This document shows positions 34,333 through 43,393 of a DNA stretch of 64,000 bases, in pieces. A program made the position numbers and the translations under genes. The stretch comes from Costus lasius (lineage: Eukaryota; Streptophyta; Magnoliopsida; Zingiberales; Costaceae). The DNA lies in contig CM050453.2 of NCBI GenBank assembly GCA_027563935.2, positions 64,216,018 to 64,280,017 on the forward strand. Direction: 5' to 3'. Below the pieces are notes generated by a model. The model was not told the origin of the DNA. It saw only the letters and a list, made by a program, of their open reading frames with translations, and ran no database searches. Numbering within the stretch: the first letter of the stretch is position 1; the number at the start of each line of letters is the position of its first letter.

Positions 34333-34710
34333 ATTACGGCACCCCCAATATGACTTTTACGGTACCGTAATTTGACTGCAGACTCAGATCAAAATTATGG
34401 CACCGTCGTAAACATCTTTACGGTGCAGTAATTTGGGAAGATTTCAACCAGAGTTTTCATGGTGATTACGGCACTGCCGTAACAATTTTTACAGTGCCGT
34501 AATGACAGATGATTTTCCACCCGAGAGATTTCAGAGATTACGGCACTGCCGTAATGATCTTTACGGGCCATATTTTGGTCCAGAAACTTACAGAAGCAAA
34601 TACGGCATGGCCATAAACATTTTTATGGGCCGTAATGTTGACAAATAATTCACAGAGCAAAAATTATGGCAGGGCCGTAAAATCCATTACGGCCGTAATT
34701 CCAAATCAAA
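34333..34710. repeat. TTACGG/CCGTAA palindrome cluster, Gypsy B 5' LTR
   Basis: Best copies: TTACGGTACCGTAA, a perfect 14-bp palindrome (34357-34370), and two copies of TTACGGCACTGCCGTAA, a perfect 8-bp inverted repeat around one central base (34466-34482 and 34538-34554). Single half-sites fill the gaps. The cluster is repeated in the 3' LTR at about 40545-40920. Confidence 0.85.
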
Positions 34711-35488
34711 AACGCAAGTTTTTCGCGGCCAAAACTTGCGTGGACCATAACTTTTGATCCAGAGCTCTAAATTGAAATCTGAAACTCGATATGGACTCGT
34801 CTTTAAGAGGAGAAGAAACAAGCACTGAAAAGGGGAATTTTTATCCAGTATTGAGAGAGCAATCAATAGAGAGGCGGTTAGGGTTTGGCCTCACACCGAG
34901 AGGTGTAGAGGGCACTTTAGGCCATGATTTTCACTCAGAAGCTCCGCCTGGAGGAGAAGAAGACACCACAGAAGTTTCAGAGCATTTAGAGTCCGATCGC
35001 AGGAGAAACAAACAAAACAGCGGTGACAGCGCTGTTCATCGAAGCAAATTACGGCTGTAAACTCTTTTACAGCCGTGGTGTAAAGTTGTTTCTCCTTCTT
35101 TTCATTTTTTGATCACTTTGAGACTATGATTCACTATATTTCTTCCTCCATGCAAGCTTAGACATATTTGGGACGTGGGGTGTAATCCCCTTGATTTTGT
35201 ATGATTAGATAATCTTTTCTTTCGTCATGATAATTCTACTTTGATAATTTTACCTATGCGATTATTGTTCTAAGTTTCTCCTTAGTTTACTTTTTGTCAT
35301 CATGAATAGAGTTCTTGCATTAAGCACCGAAAGGTGACATGCTTGAAAATTGGAACCCTAAAATTGATTAATAGGAACTCACCATAAGAAATTAGGTTAA
35401 GTTCTTTTTTCTTTATTTTTGATGACTAATTGCTTTGATGATGATTATGAACCTAGGATTAAGTTAGTGTGTCAAACATGGAGATCTT

Positions 35489-35716
35489 GCACGAAAGTGA
35501 GGATCGGAACGTTGGAGAACCATAGGTAGAACTTGTGTTGAGTCTCGGATGTACGAAAGTGATCCTTGAGATTCCGCTTGAGACAATCAACCTAGAATTC
35601 GGATACACGAAAGCGATCTTGAGTTCTTTGATTGATGATTTACTTATCATCAGCTCGGGATAAATCTTGCGCGAAAGCGAGGATTGGTCCCTGCATGATT
35701 GTCTGCACGAAAGTGA
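35489..35716 (+). repeat. Five-copy GCACGAAAGYGA array, Gypsy B 5' LTR
   Basis: Copies at 35489-35500, 35551-35562, 35605-35616, 35669-35680 and 35705-35716, all in the same orientation, spaced 36-64 bases apart. The core is CGAAAGYGA. The 3' LTR keeps the array at about 41702-41929. Confidence 0.8.
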
Positions 35717-35997
35717 GATAATCCTTTTATGAAGTAAATTAAGTCTTTATCATGATAGGATTTGATTGACGACCTTTTATCATATCTAATCATTGAAATT
35801 AAGGTGGATGAAACCCTAGTCCCAGTTTATCTCTCTGATTATTTTCTAGTGTGTTTATTGTTTATTCGCATCATACTAAGTTTGCTTAGCTAGTAAGAAA
35901 ATAACTATTTGGTACTTAACACATAGGTCTCTGTGGGATCGATATTTTCTTTATTACTTCGATAATTCTGTGCACTTGCAGAAACCTATCAAGTTTT

Positions 35998-36015
35998 TTG
36001 CGCCGTTGCTGGGGA
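35998..36015 (+). other. Gypsy B primer binding site
   Basis: TTGCGCCGTTGCTGGGGA, two mismatches from the canonical plant Athila/Tat site, six bases after the 5' LTR. Confidence 0.85.
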
Positions 36016-36260
36016 CCTTAGTTTTGTTAATATCAAAATAGTTGTTAGTATTGCTAGACTAAGTTTTATTTGTTTTAGATATAACTTTTTTTTTCTTTTT
36101 GCAAGTTTTGGATTTTCACAGTTGTGACAAAACTGCGATTTCTGAAATTTGTGAATTTGCTTGTGTTTTAGATTTTCTATTTTTTTTATATTCTAAAAAA
36201 AAATAAAATTTGATTGATTGATATTGGATTATCTTTCTGTTCTTGATAGATTTGGTAAAT

Positions 36261-37610
36261 ATGTCTTTTCATCATAATTCATGGGCTTCTGAAAGAGGTA
36301 AGATATACATGCAACAAGGTGAGCATAAAGATTATTCACATATGACTCTTGCAGAAATAGCGAAATTACACTTTTATTTTGTTACATGTAATATTTGTTA
36401 GTCTTCTGATCATAATACTTCTGATTGCAAATTTTTAATGCCTCAAAATTCTAATTCATCATGTTATCAAGATGATCATTATTATCCTAGTTGGGGAAAT
36501 CAAACTTCTTTTTATGATGATTGCTCTGATCATGTTTCTGTGCCATGCTTTCAGGATACTGGAAAATCTATGTTAGAATCCATGCTTGAAAAATTCATGT
36601 CAAATCAAAACCAACTCATGACAAATAGAAGTAAAAAAATTGAAGATCTTAAGGGGATGATTAGTCAACTTGCTTCTCAAGTAGAATCTTTAACTGCTAA
36701 TTCTAAAATTTGGAAACCCAGAGAGCACAACAAGATTGTTTATTTGAGTTTGAAACTGAAGAACTTGATTTAGAAAATTCCCCCTCTGATTATGATTGTT
36801 TTGAGATTGAGCCTTATGTGAATATTCATGAATCTCACTCTAATTTTGATTATTGTGAAATTGATCCATCTGCTAATTTATTTGTGGAAAAGGTTGAAAA
36901 ATTTGAAATTGAAAAACCTTCTTTTGATGATAATCCTGATTTTGATAATAACTTATTTATGGTTAAATCTGATGAGCATGATGAAGGTTCAAAAATTATA
37001 GACATTAATGAACCCCACTATGATTTTAGTGATATTTTTGAAATTAATGATAAATCTCTTGTGGTCAACTCTGATTCTATTAATTCTTTTTCATATGATT
37101 CTGATTTTGACTCTTCTGATGATGAATTATTTGGGGGGGGGGGGGTATGAGGAAATTGATTTTGAAGAGTCTCATCTTGATTTTGTTGATAATTTTGATA
37201 TTGAAAAATTATTTGATGATGAACATGAGGAAATTGAAAAAGACTTGAAAATTACAAACACTGATGAATCTCACTCTGATGTTTTGCCCATATCTTTTGT
37301 TGAATCTTTTGATGAATTTGAAAAATTATGTTTTATTGAGGAATCTAATGAAAGTCATAAAACTTATTTTGATGATCCAATGCTTATATCTTTTGATCAA
37401 AGTCCTATTGCAATTGAAGACATGAATTTGAAGAAAGGACTTATGATTTTGCTTACTGACAAACATAGGAAGATCACTGAAAATTTTGATTTTAATTTCT
37501 ACATATTTGAGAAAGCCACGGTGATTGTGATTTACATGAAATTCAGGATTTTTGGATTAGTGGTTAAACTTTTTGGACAGCGAAAAAGGAAAAAATTACA
37601 TGCTATTTAG
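36261..37610 (+). pseudogene. Gypsy B Gag-like/acidic protein frame, three lesions
   Basis: From ATG 36261 the frame encodes a short N-terminal part and a zinc knuckle with CX2CX4HX4C spacing (C43, C46, H51, C56). The first variable position after the second Cys is a TAG stop (36399-36401). It continues in frame with a predicted coiled coil (MLEKFMSNQNQL...IEDLKGMISQLASQVESL, 36580-36700) that aligns with Gypsy A Gag. At about 36705 a probable one-base loss moves the frame to one starting TTG 36710; this holds EELDLENSP, the last block shared with A, then a long Asp/Glu/Phe/Ser-rich tract. A 13-G run (37133-37145) shifts the frame back, and the acidic tract goes on to TAG 37608-37610. No PR, RT, RNase H or IN motif is present. 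The acidic module resembles no family I recognise; it could be a Gag extension or a binding domain. Confidence 0.75.
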
Positions 37611-39700
37611 CTTTGTTTAGCTAAATAGCACTTCTTGGTCAAGCTAATGACCTAAAAAATAGCACTTCTTGGGAGGCAACCCAAGCACTCTTGTTTAGCT
37701 TTGTTTCTTTTATTTTTATTTATTTTTAGAATTAATTTTTCTTCTCTTTTTGTAGGTGAAAACAAGTTTTGGCACATAATACAGGCACCGTCGTAATTGG
37801 TTTTATGGTACAGTATTTTCGGTCCGTTTTTGACAGAAACTTTTGTAAATTTTACAGCAGGGCCATAACGTCTTTCACATGCCGTAATTTTGAGTGATTT
37901 TTTTCCCAAGAGTTCTTTGAATAATACGGCAGTACCGTAATGTGTAATACGGTGCCGTAATTTGAAACCTGCTTTCTGCATTCTGCTTACTTGACTGGGT
38001 GTTTTCTCGCTGCGATTTTAAGAAACTAGGATGGCAAAAATTTTAATCTTTGGCATGACATGGAAGTACTCATCTTTGTCTATCATTTGGATATTTTTTC
38101 TGAATTTTAAAGTCCATGGATCATTCTAAAACCCATAGCAACTTTTCGATTTTGATTAATTTCTGCAGCAGTTTTCTTCTAACTAATCTGATTAGCACTT
38201 TTGCTACACCTTTTTAAGATGCTTAAATAACTTGAAACCTAGATTTTTCACTTGGAATTGGAAGTTCGTGTGTCATTCTACCTTGTGGATTAATTATTTT
38301 CATGAAAATTTTTTCTGATCATTCTAGGACACATAGCAACTTTTTGAATCTGATTAACTTCTGTGCAGTTTGTGCAGTTTTTAATCTGATTAGCCTTCTT
38401 TCTACTGATGCCCTAAATTCCTGATAGATTTTGATCCTTTGATTTTTCATACGTCTGAAAAGAACATATCTCATTCTATTACATGGTTATGTCCATTTTC
38501 TATTTAGATCATTAAATTTTATTCTAGGGTATGGCTACTTTTCATAAAAAATTCAAAAACTGCACAGTTTGCTTTCTACCAGTTATTGCTTATTTTGCCT
38601 TCAGATTTAGAAATCTTTAAGAGCAACTGTCTTCCACCTCTAGCCACCACTGCATCTGCCTCTGACATCACTGTTTCCAGCAGTCTACACTGGATTGTAC
38701 CATCTGCAGATTCTTACTTCTTCTACTGCTTCTTATTCTATTGATTTTATTTATGCAGCAGACTCTTCATTAGTGACTGATTTTTTTTTTCTCTGCAGTG
38801 CTATCTCTCGCACCCACTGGCCGACGATCTCACCTCCAGGACTATAGTCTCTAGAATGCCACTAGAGATTACTCACCCTTATGTCGGCACCATCATCATC
38901 ATTCCTAGCAGCTTTTCAGCTAGCATCTGTTCCACCTCTACTTCTCAGCTGCATCAGTTTTTTCCACCAGCAATCTTCTGGACCATCGATGATATCTCTG
39001 ATTCTTCTTTGAGAAAATTATTTTTATCATTATTTTTGTTAGGGACTATTTTCAGACTGAGACTTATGTACCTTAAATTGTGCAGGAAAAATTTTCAAAA
39101 GGCACACCTTTGGACTTTATAGTATTTGCCCCGACACTATTTTTCGTCTGAGCCTTATGTATTTTCAGTCAGAGCTTGCCATATAGTTTTGTGAGTATTT
39201 CTTACACTTTCTTGTGATTATTCGATTTGATATGATTATCTACACTTTTCTTCTCTTAGATCCATCACTTTACATCCATTGCATTGTTTGAGCCTTATGT
39301 GATTATACAGATCTATCACTTTTTGTCTTTTGACTGTATGAGTTAGATGTTTCACACATTTTTAATTTTGACTTTATTGAGGTTTGAAAATTTTTATAGA
39401 AGTGTAGAACTTTCTTGATGATAAATGAATTCATGCATGAGATTAGGATAAGAGCTATTATGATGAATTTATTTCTCTAATACATATCTGCTTTTGAAAT
39501 TTTTCATTGATTGATGAATGAGATTTTGGGTAGATGTATTATTTGATGAATTTGGTTTAAAAGTGAAGCTATTTCTTTGAATAAAACTAGCATATGAGTA
39601 TGATTTTTGAATGGATGTTGATAGATTAATTTAGTTGATATTCATGCTATTTGCTATTTGTTGGGAAGAGAGATTCCTTGATCCATAAAAATAGTGAGAG

Positions 39701-39855
39701 ACTCCCCTACTTGGCACTATGTAAAATTGATAGTGGTACCTAAGACATGGGTTGAAGTCTATGTCTAAAAGATAATGAGAGAGAAAAAGAATAAGACTCC
39801 TCTACTTGACACTATGCAAATTTGACAGTGGTACCGAAGACAAGAGTTGAAGTCT
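39701..39855 (+). repeat. 95-bp-period duplication in Gypsy B 3' UTR
   Basis: Two 60-base units (39701-39760 and 39796-39855) both run ACTCCYCTACTTGRCACTATG...GTGGTACC...GTTGAAGTCT with several differences. Gypsy A has the same pair in reverse around 12910-13025 and 14942-14985, so the duplication predates the split of the two elements. Confidence 0.8.
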
Positions 39856-39897
39856 AAAATAAAAAGTATGTATCTATGTGGATATATGCTATCTATT

Positions 39898-39900
<3 letters not shown>

Positions 39901-39949
<49 letters not shown>
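39901..39949. repeat. (AT)n microsatellite
   Basis: About 24 uninterrupted AT units, followed by AAGAAAAAGAG. Likely length-polymorphic. Confidence 0.97.
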
Positions 39950-39952
<3 letters not shown>

Positions 39953-40256
39953 AAAAAGAGAAAGACAAGAAAAGAGAGATTCTGTGAGGAAAATGATCTA
40001 TGAGACTTTATTCCTGTAAACAAAAGTTGATGGTTATGAATTGAAACTGGATGAAGTCTTAAGATTGATATTCCATTTATTGTACAAGTTGCGAAGTTTT
40101 ATTTGATTAAGATGTGGATCTTGAAAATTGAATTCAAAGGGTGATGTGTTTATTCGAAATTTTATGAATCAATTGGTGAGATTTTTCATTGGTGATTGTA
40201 TTTTAGAAATTTATTCTTCATGAGAAAGTCTATGCCTATGATCAATTTTTGATTTC

Positions 40257-40272
40257 TGCTTGAGGACAAGCA
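40257..40272 (+). other. Inverted repeat / probable polypurine region of Gypsy B
   Basis: TGCTTGAGGACAAGCA: a 6-bp perfect inverted repeat around AGGA, 20 bases upstream of the 3' LTR. Conserved in Gypsy A at 12397-12412. The AGGACAAG core fits a plus-strand primer region; the exact tract is not proven. Confidence 0.5.
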
Positions 40273-40292
40273 AAGTTTGAGCCTTATGTATT

Positions 40293-42204
40293 TGATGACA
40301 CCAAAATATATAGTAATTTTTGTGCCATTTCATGAGTGTTTTTGTGTCATATTCATAGACTTTGCTTATTTTTATGCTTTTTTTATCAATATTTGCGGAA
40401 TCTACACTCTTTTCTGTTTTTGATGATTTTCAGGCAAAAAGGAATGTTTTTCAATCGATTTCAAGCAAACCAGATGCATAATTGAATTCACAACGCAAGA
40501 GGGGATCACACGTTAAATTTCAGAAGAATCAGAGCTTCAGAGCAAATTACGGCACCCCCGATATGACTTTTACGGTACTGTAATTTGACTGCAGACTCAG
40601 ATCAAAATTATGGAACTGCCGTAAACATTTTACGGTGTAATAATTTGGGAAGATTTCAACTAGAGTTTTCATGGCGATTACGGCACTGCCGTAACAATTT
40701 TTACGGTGCCGTAATGACAGATGATTTTCCACCCAAGAGATTTCAGAGATTACGACACTACCGTAATGATCTTTACGGGCCGTATTTTGGTCCAGAAACT
40801 TACAGAAGCAAATAAGGCATGACCGTAAATATTTTTACGGGCCTTAATGTTGACAAATAATTCACAGAGCAAAAATTACGGCAAGGCCGTAAAATCCATT
40901 ACGATCGTAATTCCAAGTCAAAAACGCGAGTTTTCCGCGGCTGAAACTTGCGTGGACCATAACTTTTGATCCAGAGCTCTAACTTGAAATCTGAAAGTGG
41001 ATACGGACTCATCTTTAAGAGGAGAAGACAAACGCACCAAAAAGGGGAATTTTTATTTAGTATTGAGAGAGCAATTGACCGAGAGGCGGTTAGGGTTTGG
41101 CCTCACACCGAGAGGCGTAGAGGGTACCTCAGGCCGTGATTTTCACTCAGAAGCTTTGCCTGGAGGAGAGGAACAAACCACAGAAGTTTTAGAGTGTTTG
41201 GAGTCCGATCGGAGGATAAACCAACAAAACAGCGGTGACAGCGCTGTTCATCGAAGCAATTTACGGCTGTAAACTCTTTTATAGCCGTGGTGTAAAGTTG
41301 TTTCTCCTTTCTTTTCATTTTTTGATCACTCTGAGACTATGATTCACTGTATTTCTTCCTCCATGCAAGCTTAGATATATTTGGGACGTGGGGTGTAATC
41401 CCCTTGATTTTGTATGATTAGATAATCTTTTCTTTCGTCATGATAATTCTACTTTGATAATTTTACCTATGCGATTATTGTTCTAAGTTTCTCCTTAGTT
41501 TCCTTTTTGTCATCATGAATAGAGTTCTTGCATTAAGCACCGAAAGGTGACATGCTTGAGAACTGGAACCCTAAAATTGATTAATAGGAACTCACCGTAA
41601 GAAATTAGGTTAAGTCCTTATTTCTTTATTTTAGATGACTAATTGCCTTGATGATGATTATGAACCTAGGATTAAGTCAGTGTGTCAAATGTGGAGATCT
41701 TGCACGAAAGTGAGGATCGGAACGTTGGAGAACCATAGGTAGAATTTGTGTTGAGTCTCGGATGCACGAAAGTGATTCTTGAGATTCCGCTTGAGACAAT
41801 CAACCTAGAATTCGGATGCACGAAAGTGATCTTGAGTTCTTTGATTGATGATTTACTTATCATCAGCTTGGGATAAATCTTGCGCGAAAGCGAGGATTGG
41901 TCCCTACATGATTGTCTGCACGAAAGTGAGATAATCCTTTTATGAAGTAAATTAAGTCTTTATCATGATAGGATTTGATTGACGACCTTTTATTATATCT
42001 AATCATTCAAATTAAGGTGGATGAAACCCTAGTCCTAGTTTATCTCTCTGATTATTTTCCCGTGTGTTTGTTGTTTATTCGCATCATACTAAGTTTGCTT
42101 AGCTAGTAAGAAAATAACTATTTGGTACTTAACACGTAGGTCTCTGTGGGATCGATATTTTCTTTATTACTTCGATAATTCCATGCACTTGCGGAAACCT
42201 ATCA
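40293..42204 (+). repeat. Gypsy B 3' LTR
   Basis: 1912 bases, TGATGACACC...CCTATCA, followed by TSD GTCAT. It aligns over its whole length with 34077-35991 with scattered substitutions and small indels. Confidence 0.92.
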
Positions 42205-42209
42205 GTCAT

Positions 42210-42592
42210 CTTCTTCCCTTTCCCTTCCTTGGCGCAAAGAAGGAAGAAGACTTGTGGAATCTTCCTCTTCTTCTTCCCTTGGTGCCACTTCTCCTTGGTG
42301 GTTGGTGAAAGTGATTAAGAGGAACTCTCCTTGGCATGGACCTTCTTCCCGAGGCAAGCACCGGGTGTGAAAGAAGAAGACTCAATGAATCCGTGTGTGT
42401 GAGACTGCATAGGGCGAATGCTTGGGCGCCTACCTCGACATCGGCCTCCACTTGCTCTAGGTACTTTCTATCACATCGTGTCGACCCCCTCGCATGATGA
42501 TCCTCACTGGGTTTTTTGTACTGGCCTATTTCGGGGATATTCTTCCGCTGCGTATGTCAAAAATTATAAAATATCCCTGGGGTTTCCCAACA
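42210..42592 (+). repeat. LTR C, 3' part
   Basis: Continuation of LTR C after Gypsy B. It ends GGTTTCCCAACA directly before a primer site, so this is a 5' LTR in plus orientation. It shares GCTTGGGCGCCTA, CTCGCATG-GATCCT-like and TTCCGCTGCG blocks with LTR D read in reverse. Confidence 0.8.
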
Positions 42593-42593
42593 A

Positions 42594-42605
42594 TGGTATC
42601 AGAGG
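42594..42605 (+). other. Element C primer binding site (tRNA-iMet type)
   Basis: TGGTATCAGAGG, one base after LTR C. It shows that C is a Copia-type element. Only about 45 further leader bases are seen before reverse LTR D begins. Confidence 0.85.
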
Positions 42606-42650
42606 GACTTGCGTGCCTCGAATGATGTTCTTTCATGCTTTTCATGCTCA

Positions 42651-43393
42651 TGTTAGGGAATACCAGGTGTAATTTAAAATTTTGCAGTCCCAGGACGCAG
42701 CGAAAGAGTCATTACACCCAAAACCTATTCCTTTCCCAAGGATCCATGCGAGAGAGAAGACACAAGGATGTGTAAGAGATATACCTCTTTTGCTTGCTTA
42801 GTCGTTAAAGCTATATTGAAGGCGCCCAAGTGTTCGCCCTCTACAAGTATCCACGCGTCGACCGTCTCAACGTTGCTCCCTTCCACGCTTGGTGCTAGCC
42901 TCAGGAAGAGAATCTAGCCTTTGTCACTCTCTTCAAATCTTGTGCCACCTCCAAGGTATAGGCGCCAGGAAGAGATGAGGAGGAAGAAGATGCGCCAAGC
43001 ACTTCCTTCTTCTTCTATGCTTGCACCACCTTCAAACAAGGTGTGCCTATGGCAAAGGAAGGGAGAAGGCTAGCGGCAATAGAAGAGAGTGCCACCAAGC
43101 ACAAGCACCCTTTGCATCAAGAAGAAAGGGAGAGGAAGAGGAACTTGCTTGCGCCTATGATGGAAGAAGGAGAGCTCCAAGCTCTCAAGTTGTTGCCCCT
43201 CTATGCATTCACGCCTCCAAGAGATTAGTCTATCAAAGAGGAAGCGACAAGGGCATATTTTATAGAGATCAAGGGCGGTTAGGGTTAATGCGATTTGGGC
43301 ATAAATCAAGAAATTTGAATAATTAATTATCTTGATTAAATTCTCAATCATAAATCTTTGATTACATATGTTGTTACACCTCCAATTATGCCA
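42651..43393 (-). repeat. LTR D, first part (reverse, same family as C)
   Basis: Begins TGTTAGGGAATACC on the plus strand, which is the 3' end of the LTR on the minus strand. Preceded by GCTCA (42646-42650), a possible TSD copy. Several blocks match LTR C in reverse. The LTR is interrupted at 43393 by a GC-rich insert and resumes at about 45578. Frames here (for example 43021-43326) are inside the LTR and not supported as genes. Confidence 0.7.
43256..43265 (-). promoter_or_regulatory. Probable TATA box of LTR D
   Basis: CTATAAAATA on the minus strand, in the same context as the LTR C TATA box. Confidence 0.5.

Larger units (their letters stand above)
34077..35991 (+). repeat. Gypsy B 5' LTR
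   Basis: 1915 bases, TGATGACACC...CCTATCA. Contains the palindrome cluster (34333-34710) and a five-copy GCACGAAAGYGA array (35489-35716). Confidence 0.92.
37611..40292 (+). other. Gypsy B 3' untranslated region
   Basis: 2.7 kb without a supported gene. The block GGGAGGCAACCCAAGCACTC (37670-37690) matches the position just after Gypsy A integrase. Two copies of an AATAGCACTTCTTGG block lie at about 37625 and 37660. A palindrome cluster is at about 37780-37965. A 60-base block is duplicated at 39701-39760 and 39796-39855. An AT microsatellite is at 39901-39949. The inverted repeat TGCTTG-AGGA-CAAGCA at 40257-40272 is 20 bases from the 3' LTR. Confidence 0.75.
34077..42204 (+). mobile_element. 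Gypsy B, non-autonomous element lacking pol
   Basis: 8.1-kb element with exact TSD GTCAT (34072-34076, 42205-42209). LTRs are 34077-35991 and 40293-42204; the primer site is at 35998-36015. The internal 4.3 kb has one Gag-like/acidic reading frame (36261-37610, three lesions) followed by a 2.7-kb non-coding 3' region. No protease, RT, RNase H or integrase motif was seen in any frame. LTR, primer site, Gag and 3' UTR are related to Gypsy A, so a related autonomous element probably supplied the enzymes. LTR divergence is intermediate between the Copia copies and A. Confidence 0.92.

Noticed and set aside
34333..34710. CRISPR-like array of regularly spaced palindromes
   Set aside because: The units are degenerate, spacing is irregular, the sequence is plant retroelement DNA and no cas gene is present.
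37008..37610. Separate 200-codon gene starting at ATG 37008
   Set aside because: Its first 40 codons overlap the acidic frame in another register; it is the downstream continuation of that frame after the 13-G shift.
42206..43351. Frames within LTRs C and D (42206-42451, 42418-42672, 43021-43326, 43070-43351)
   Set aside because: Low-complexity Lys/Arg/Glu-rich translations of purine-rich LTR sequence, crossing an LTR end and primer site in one case.
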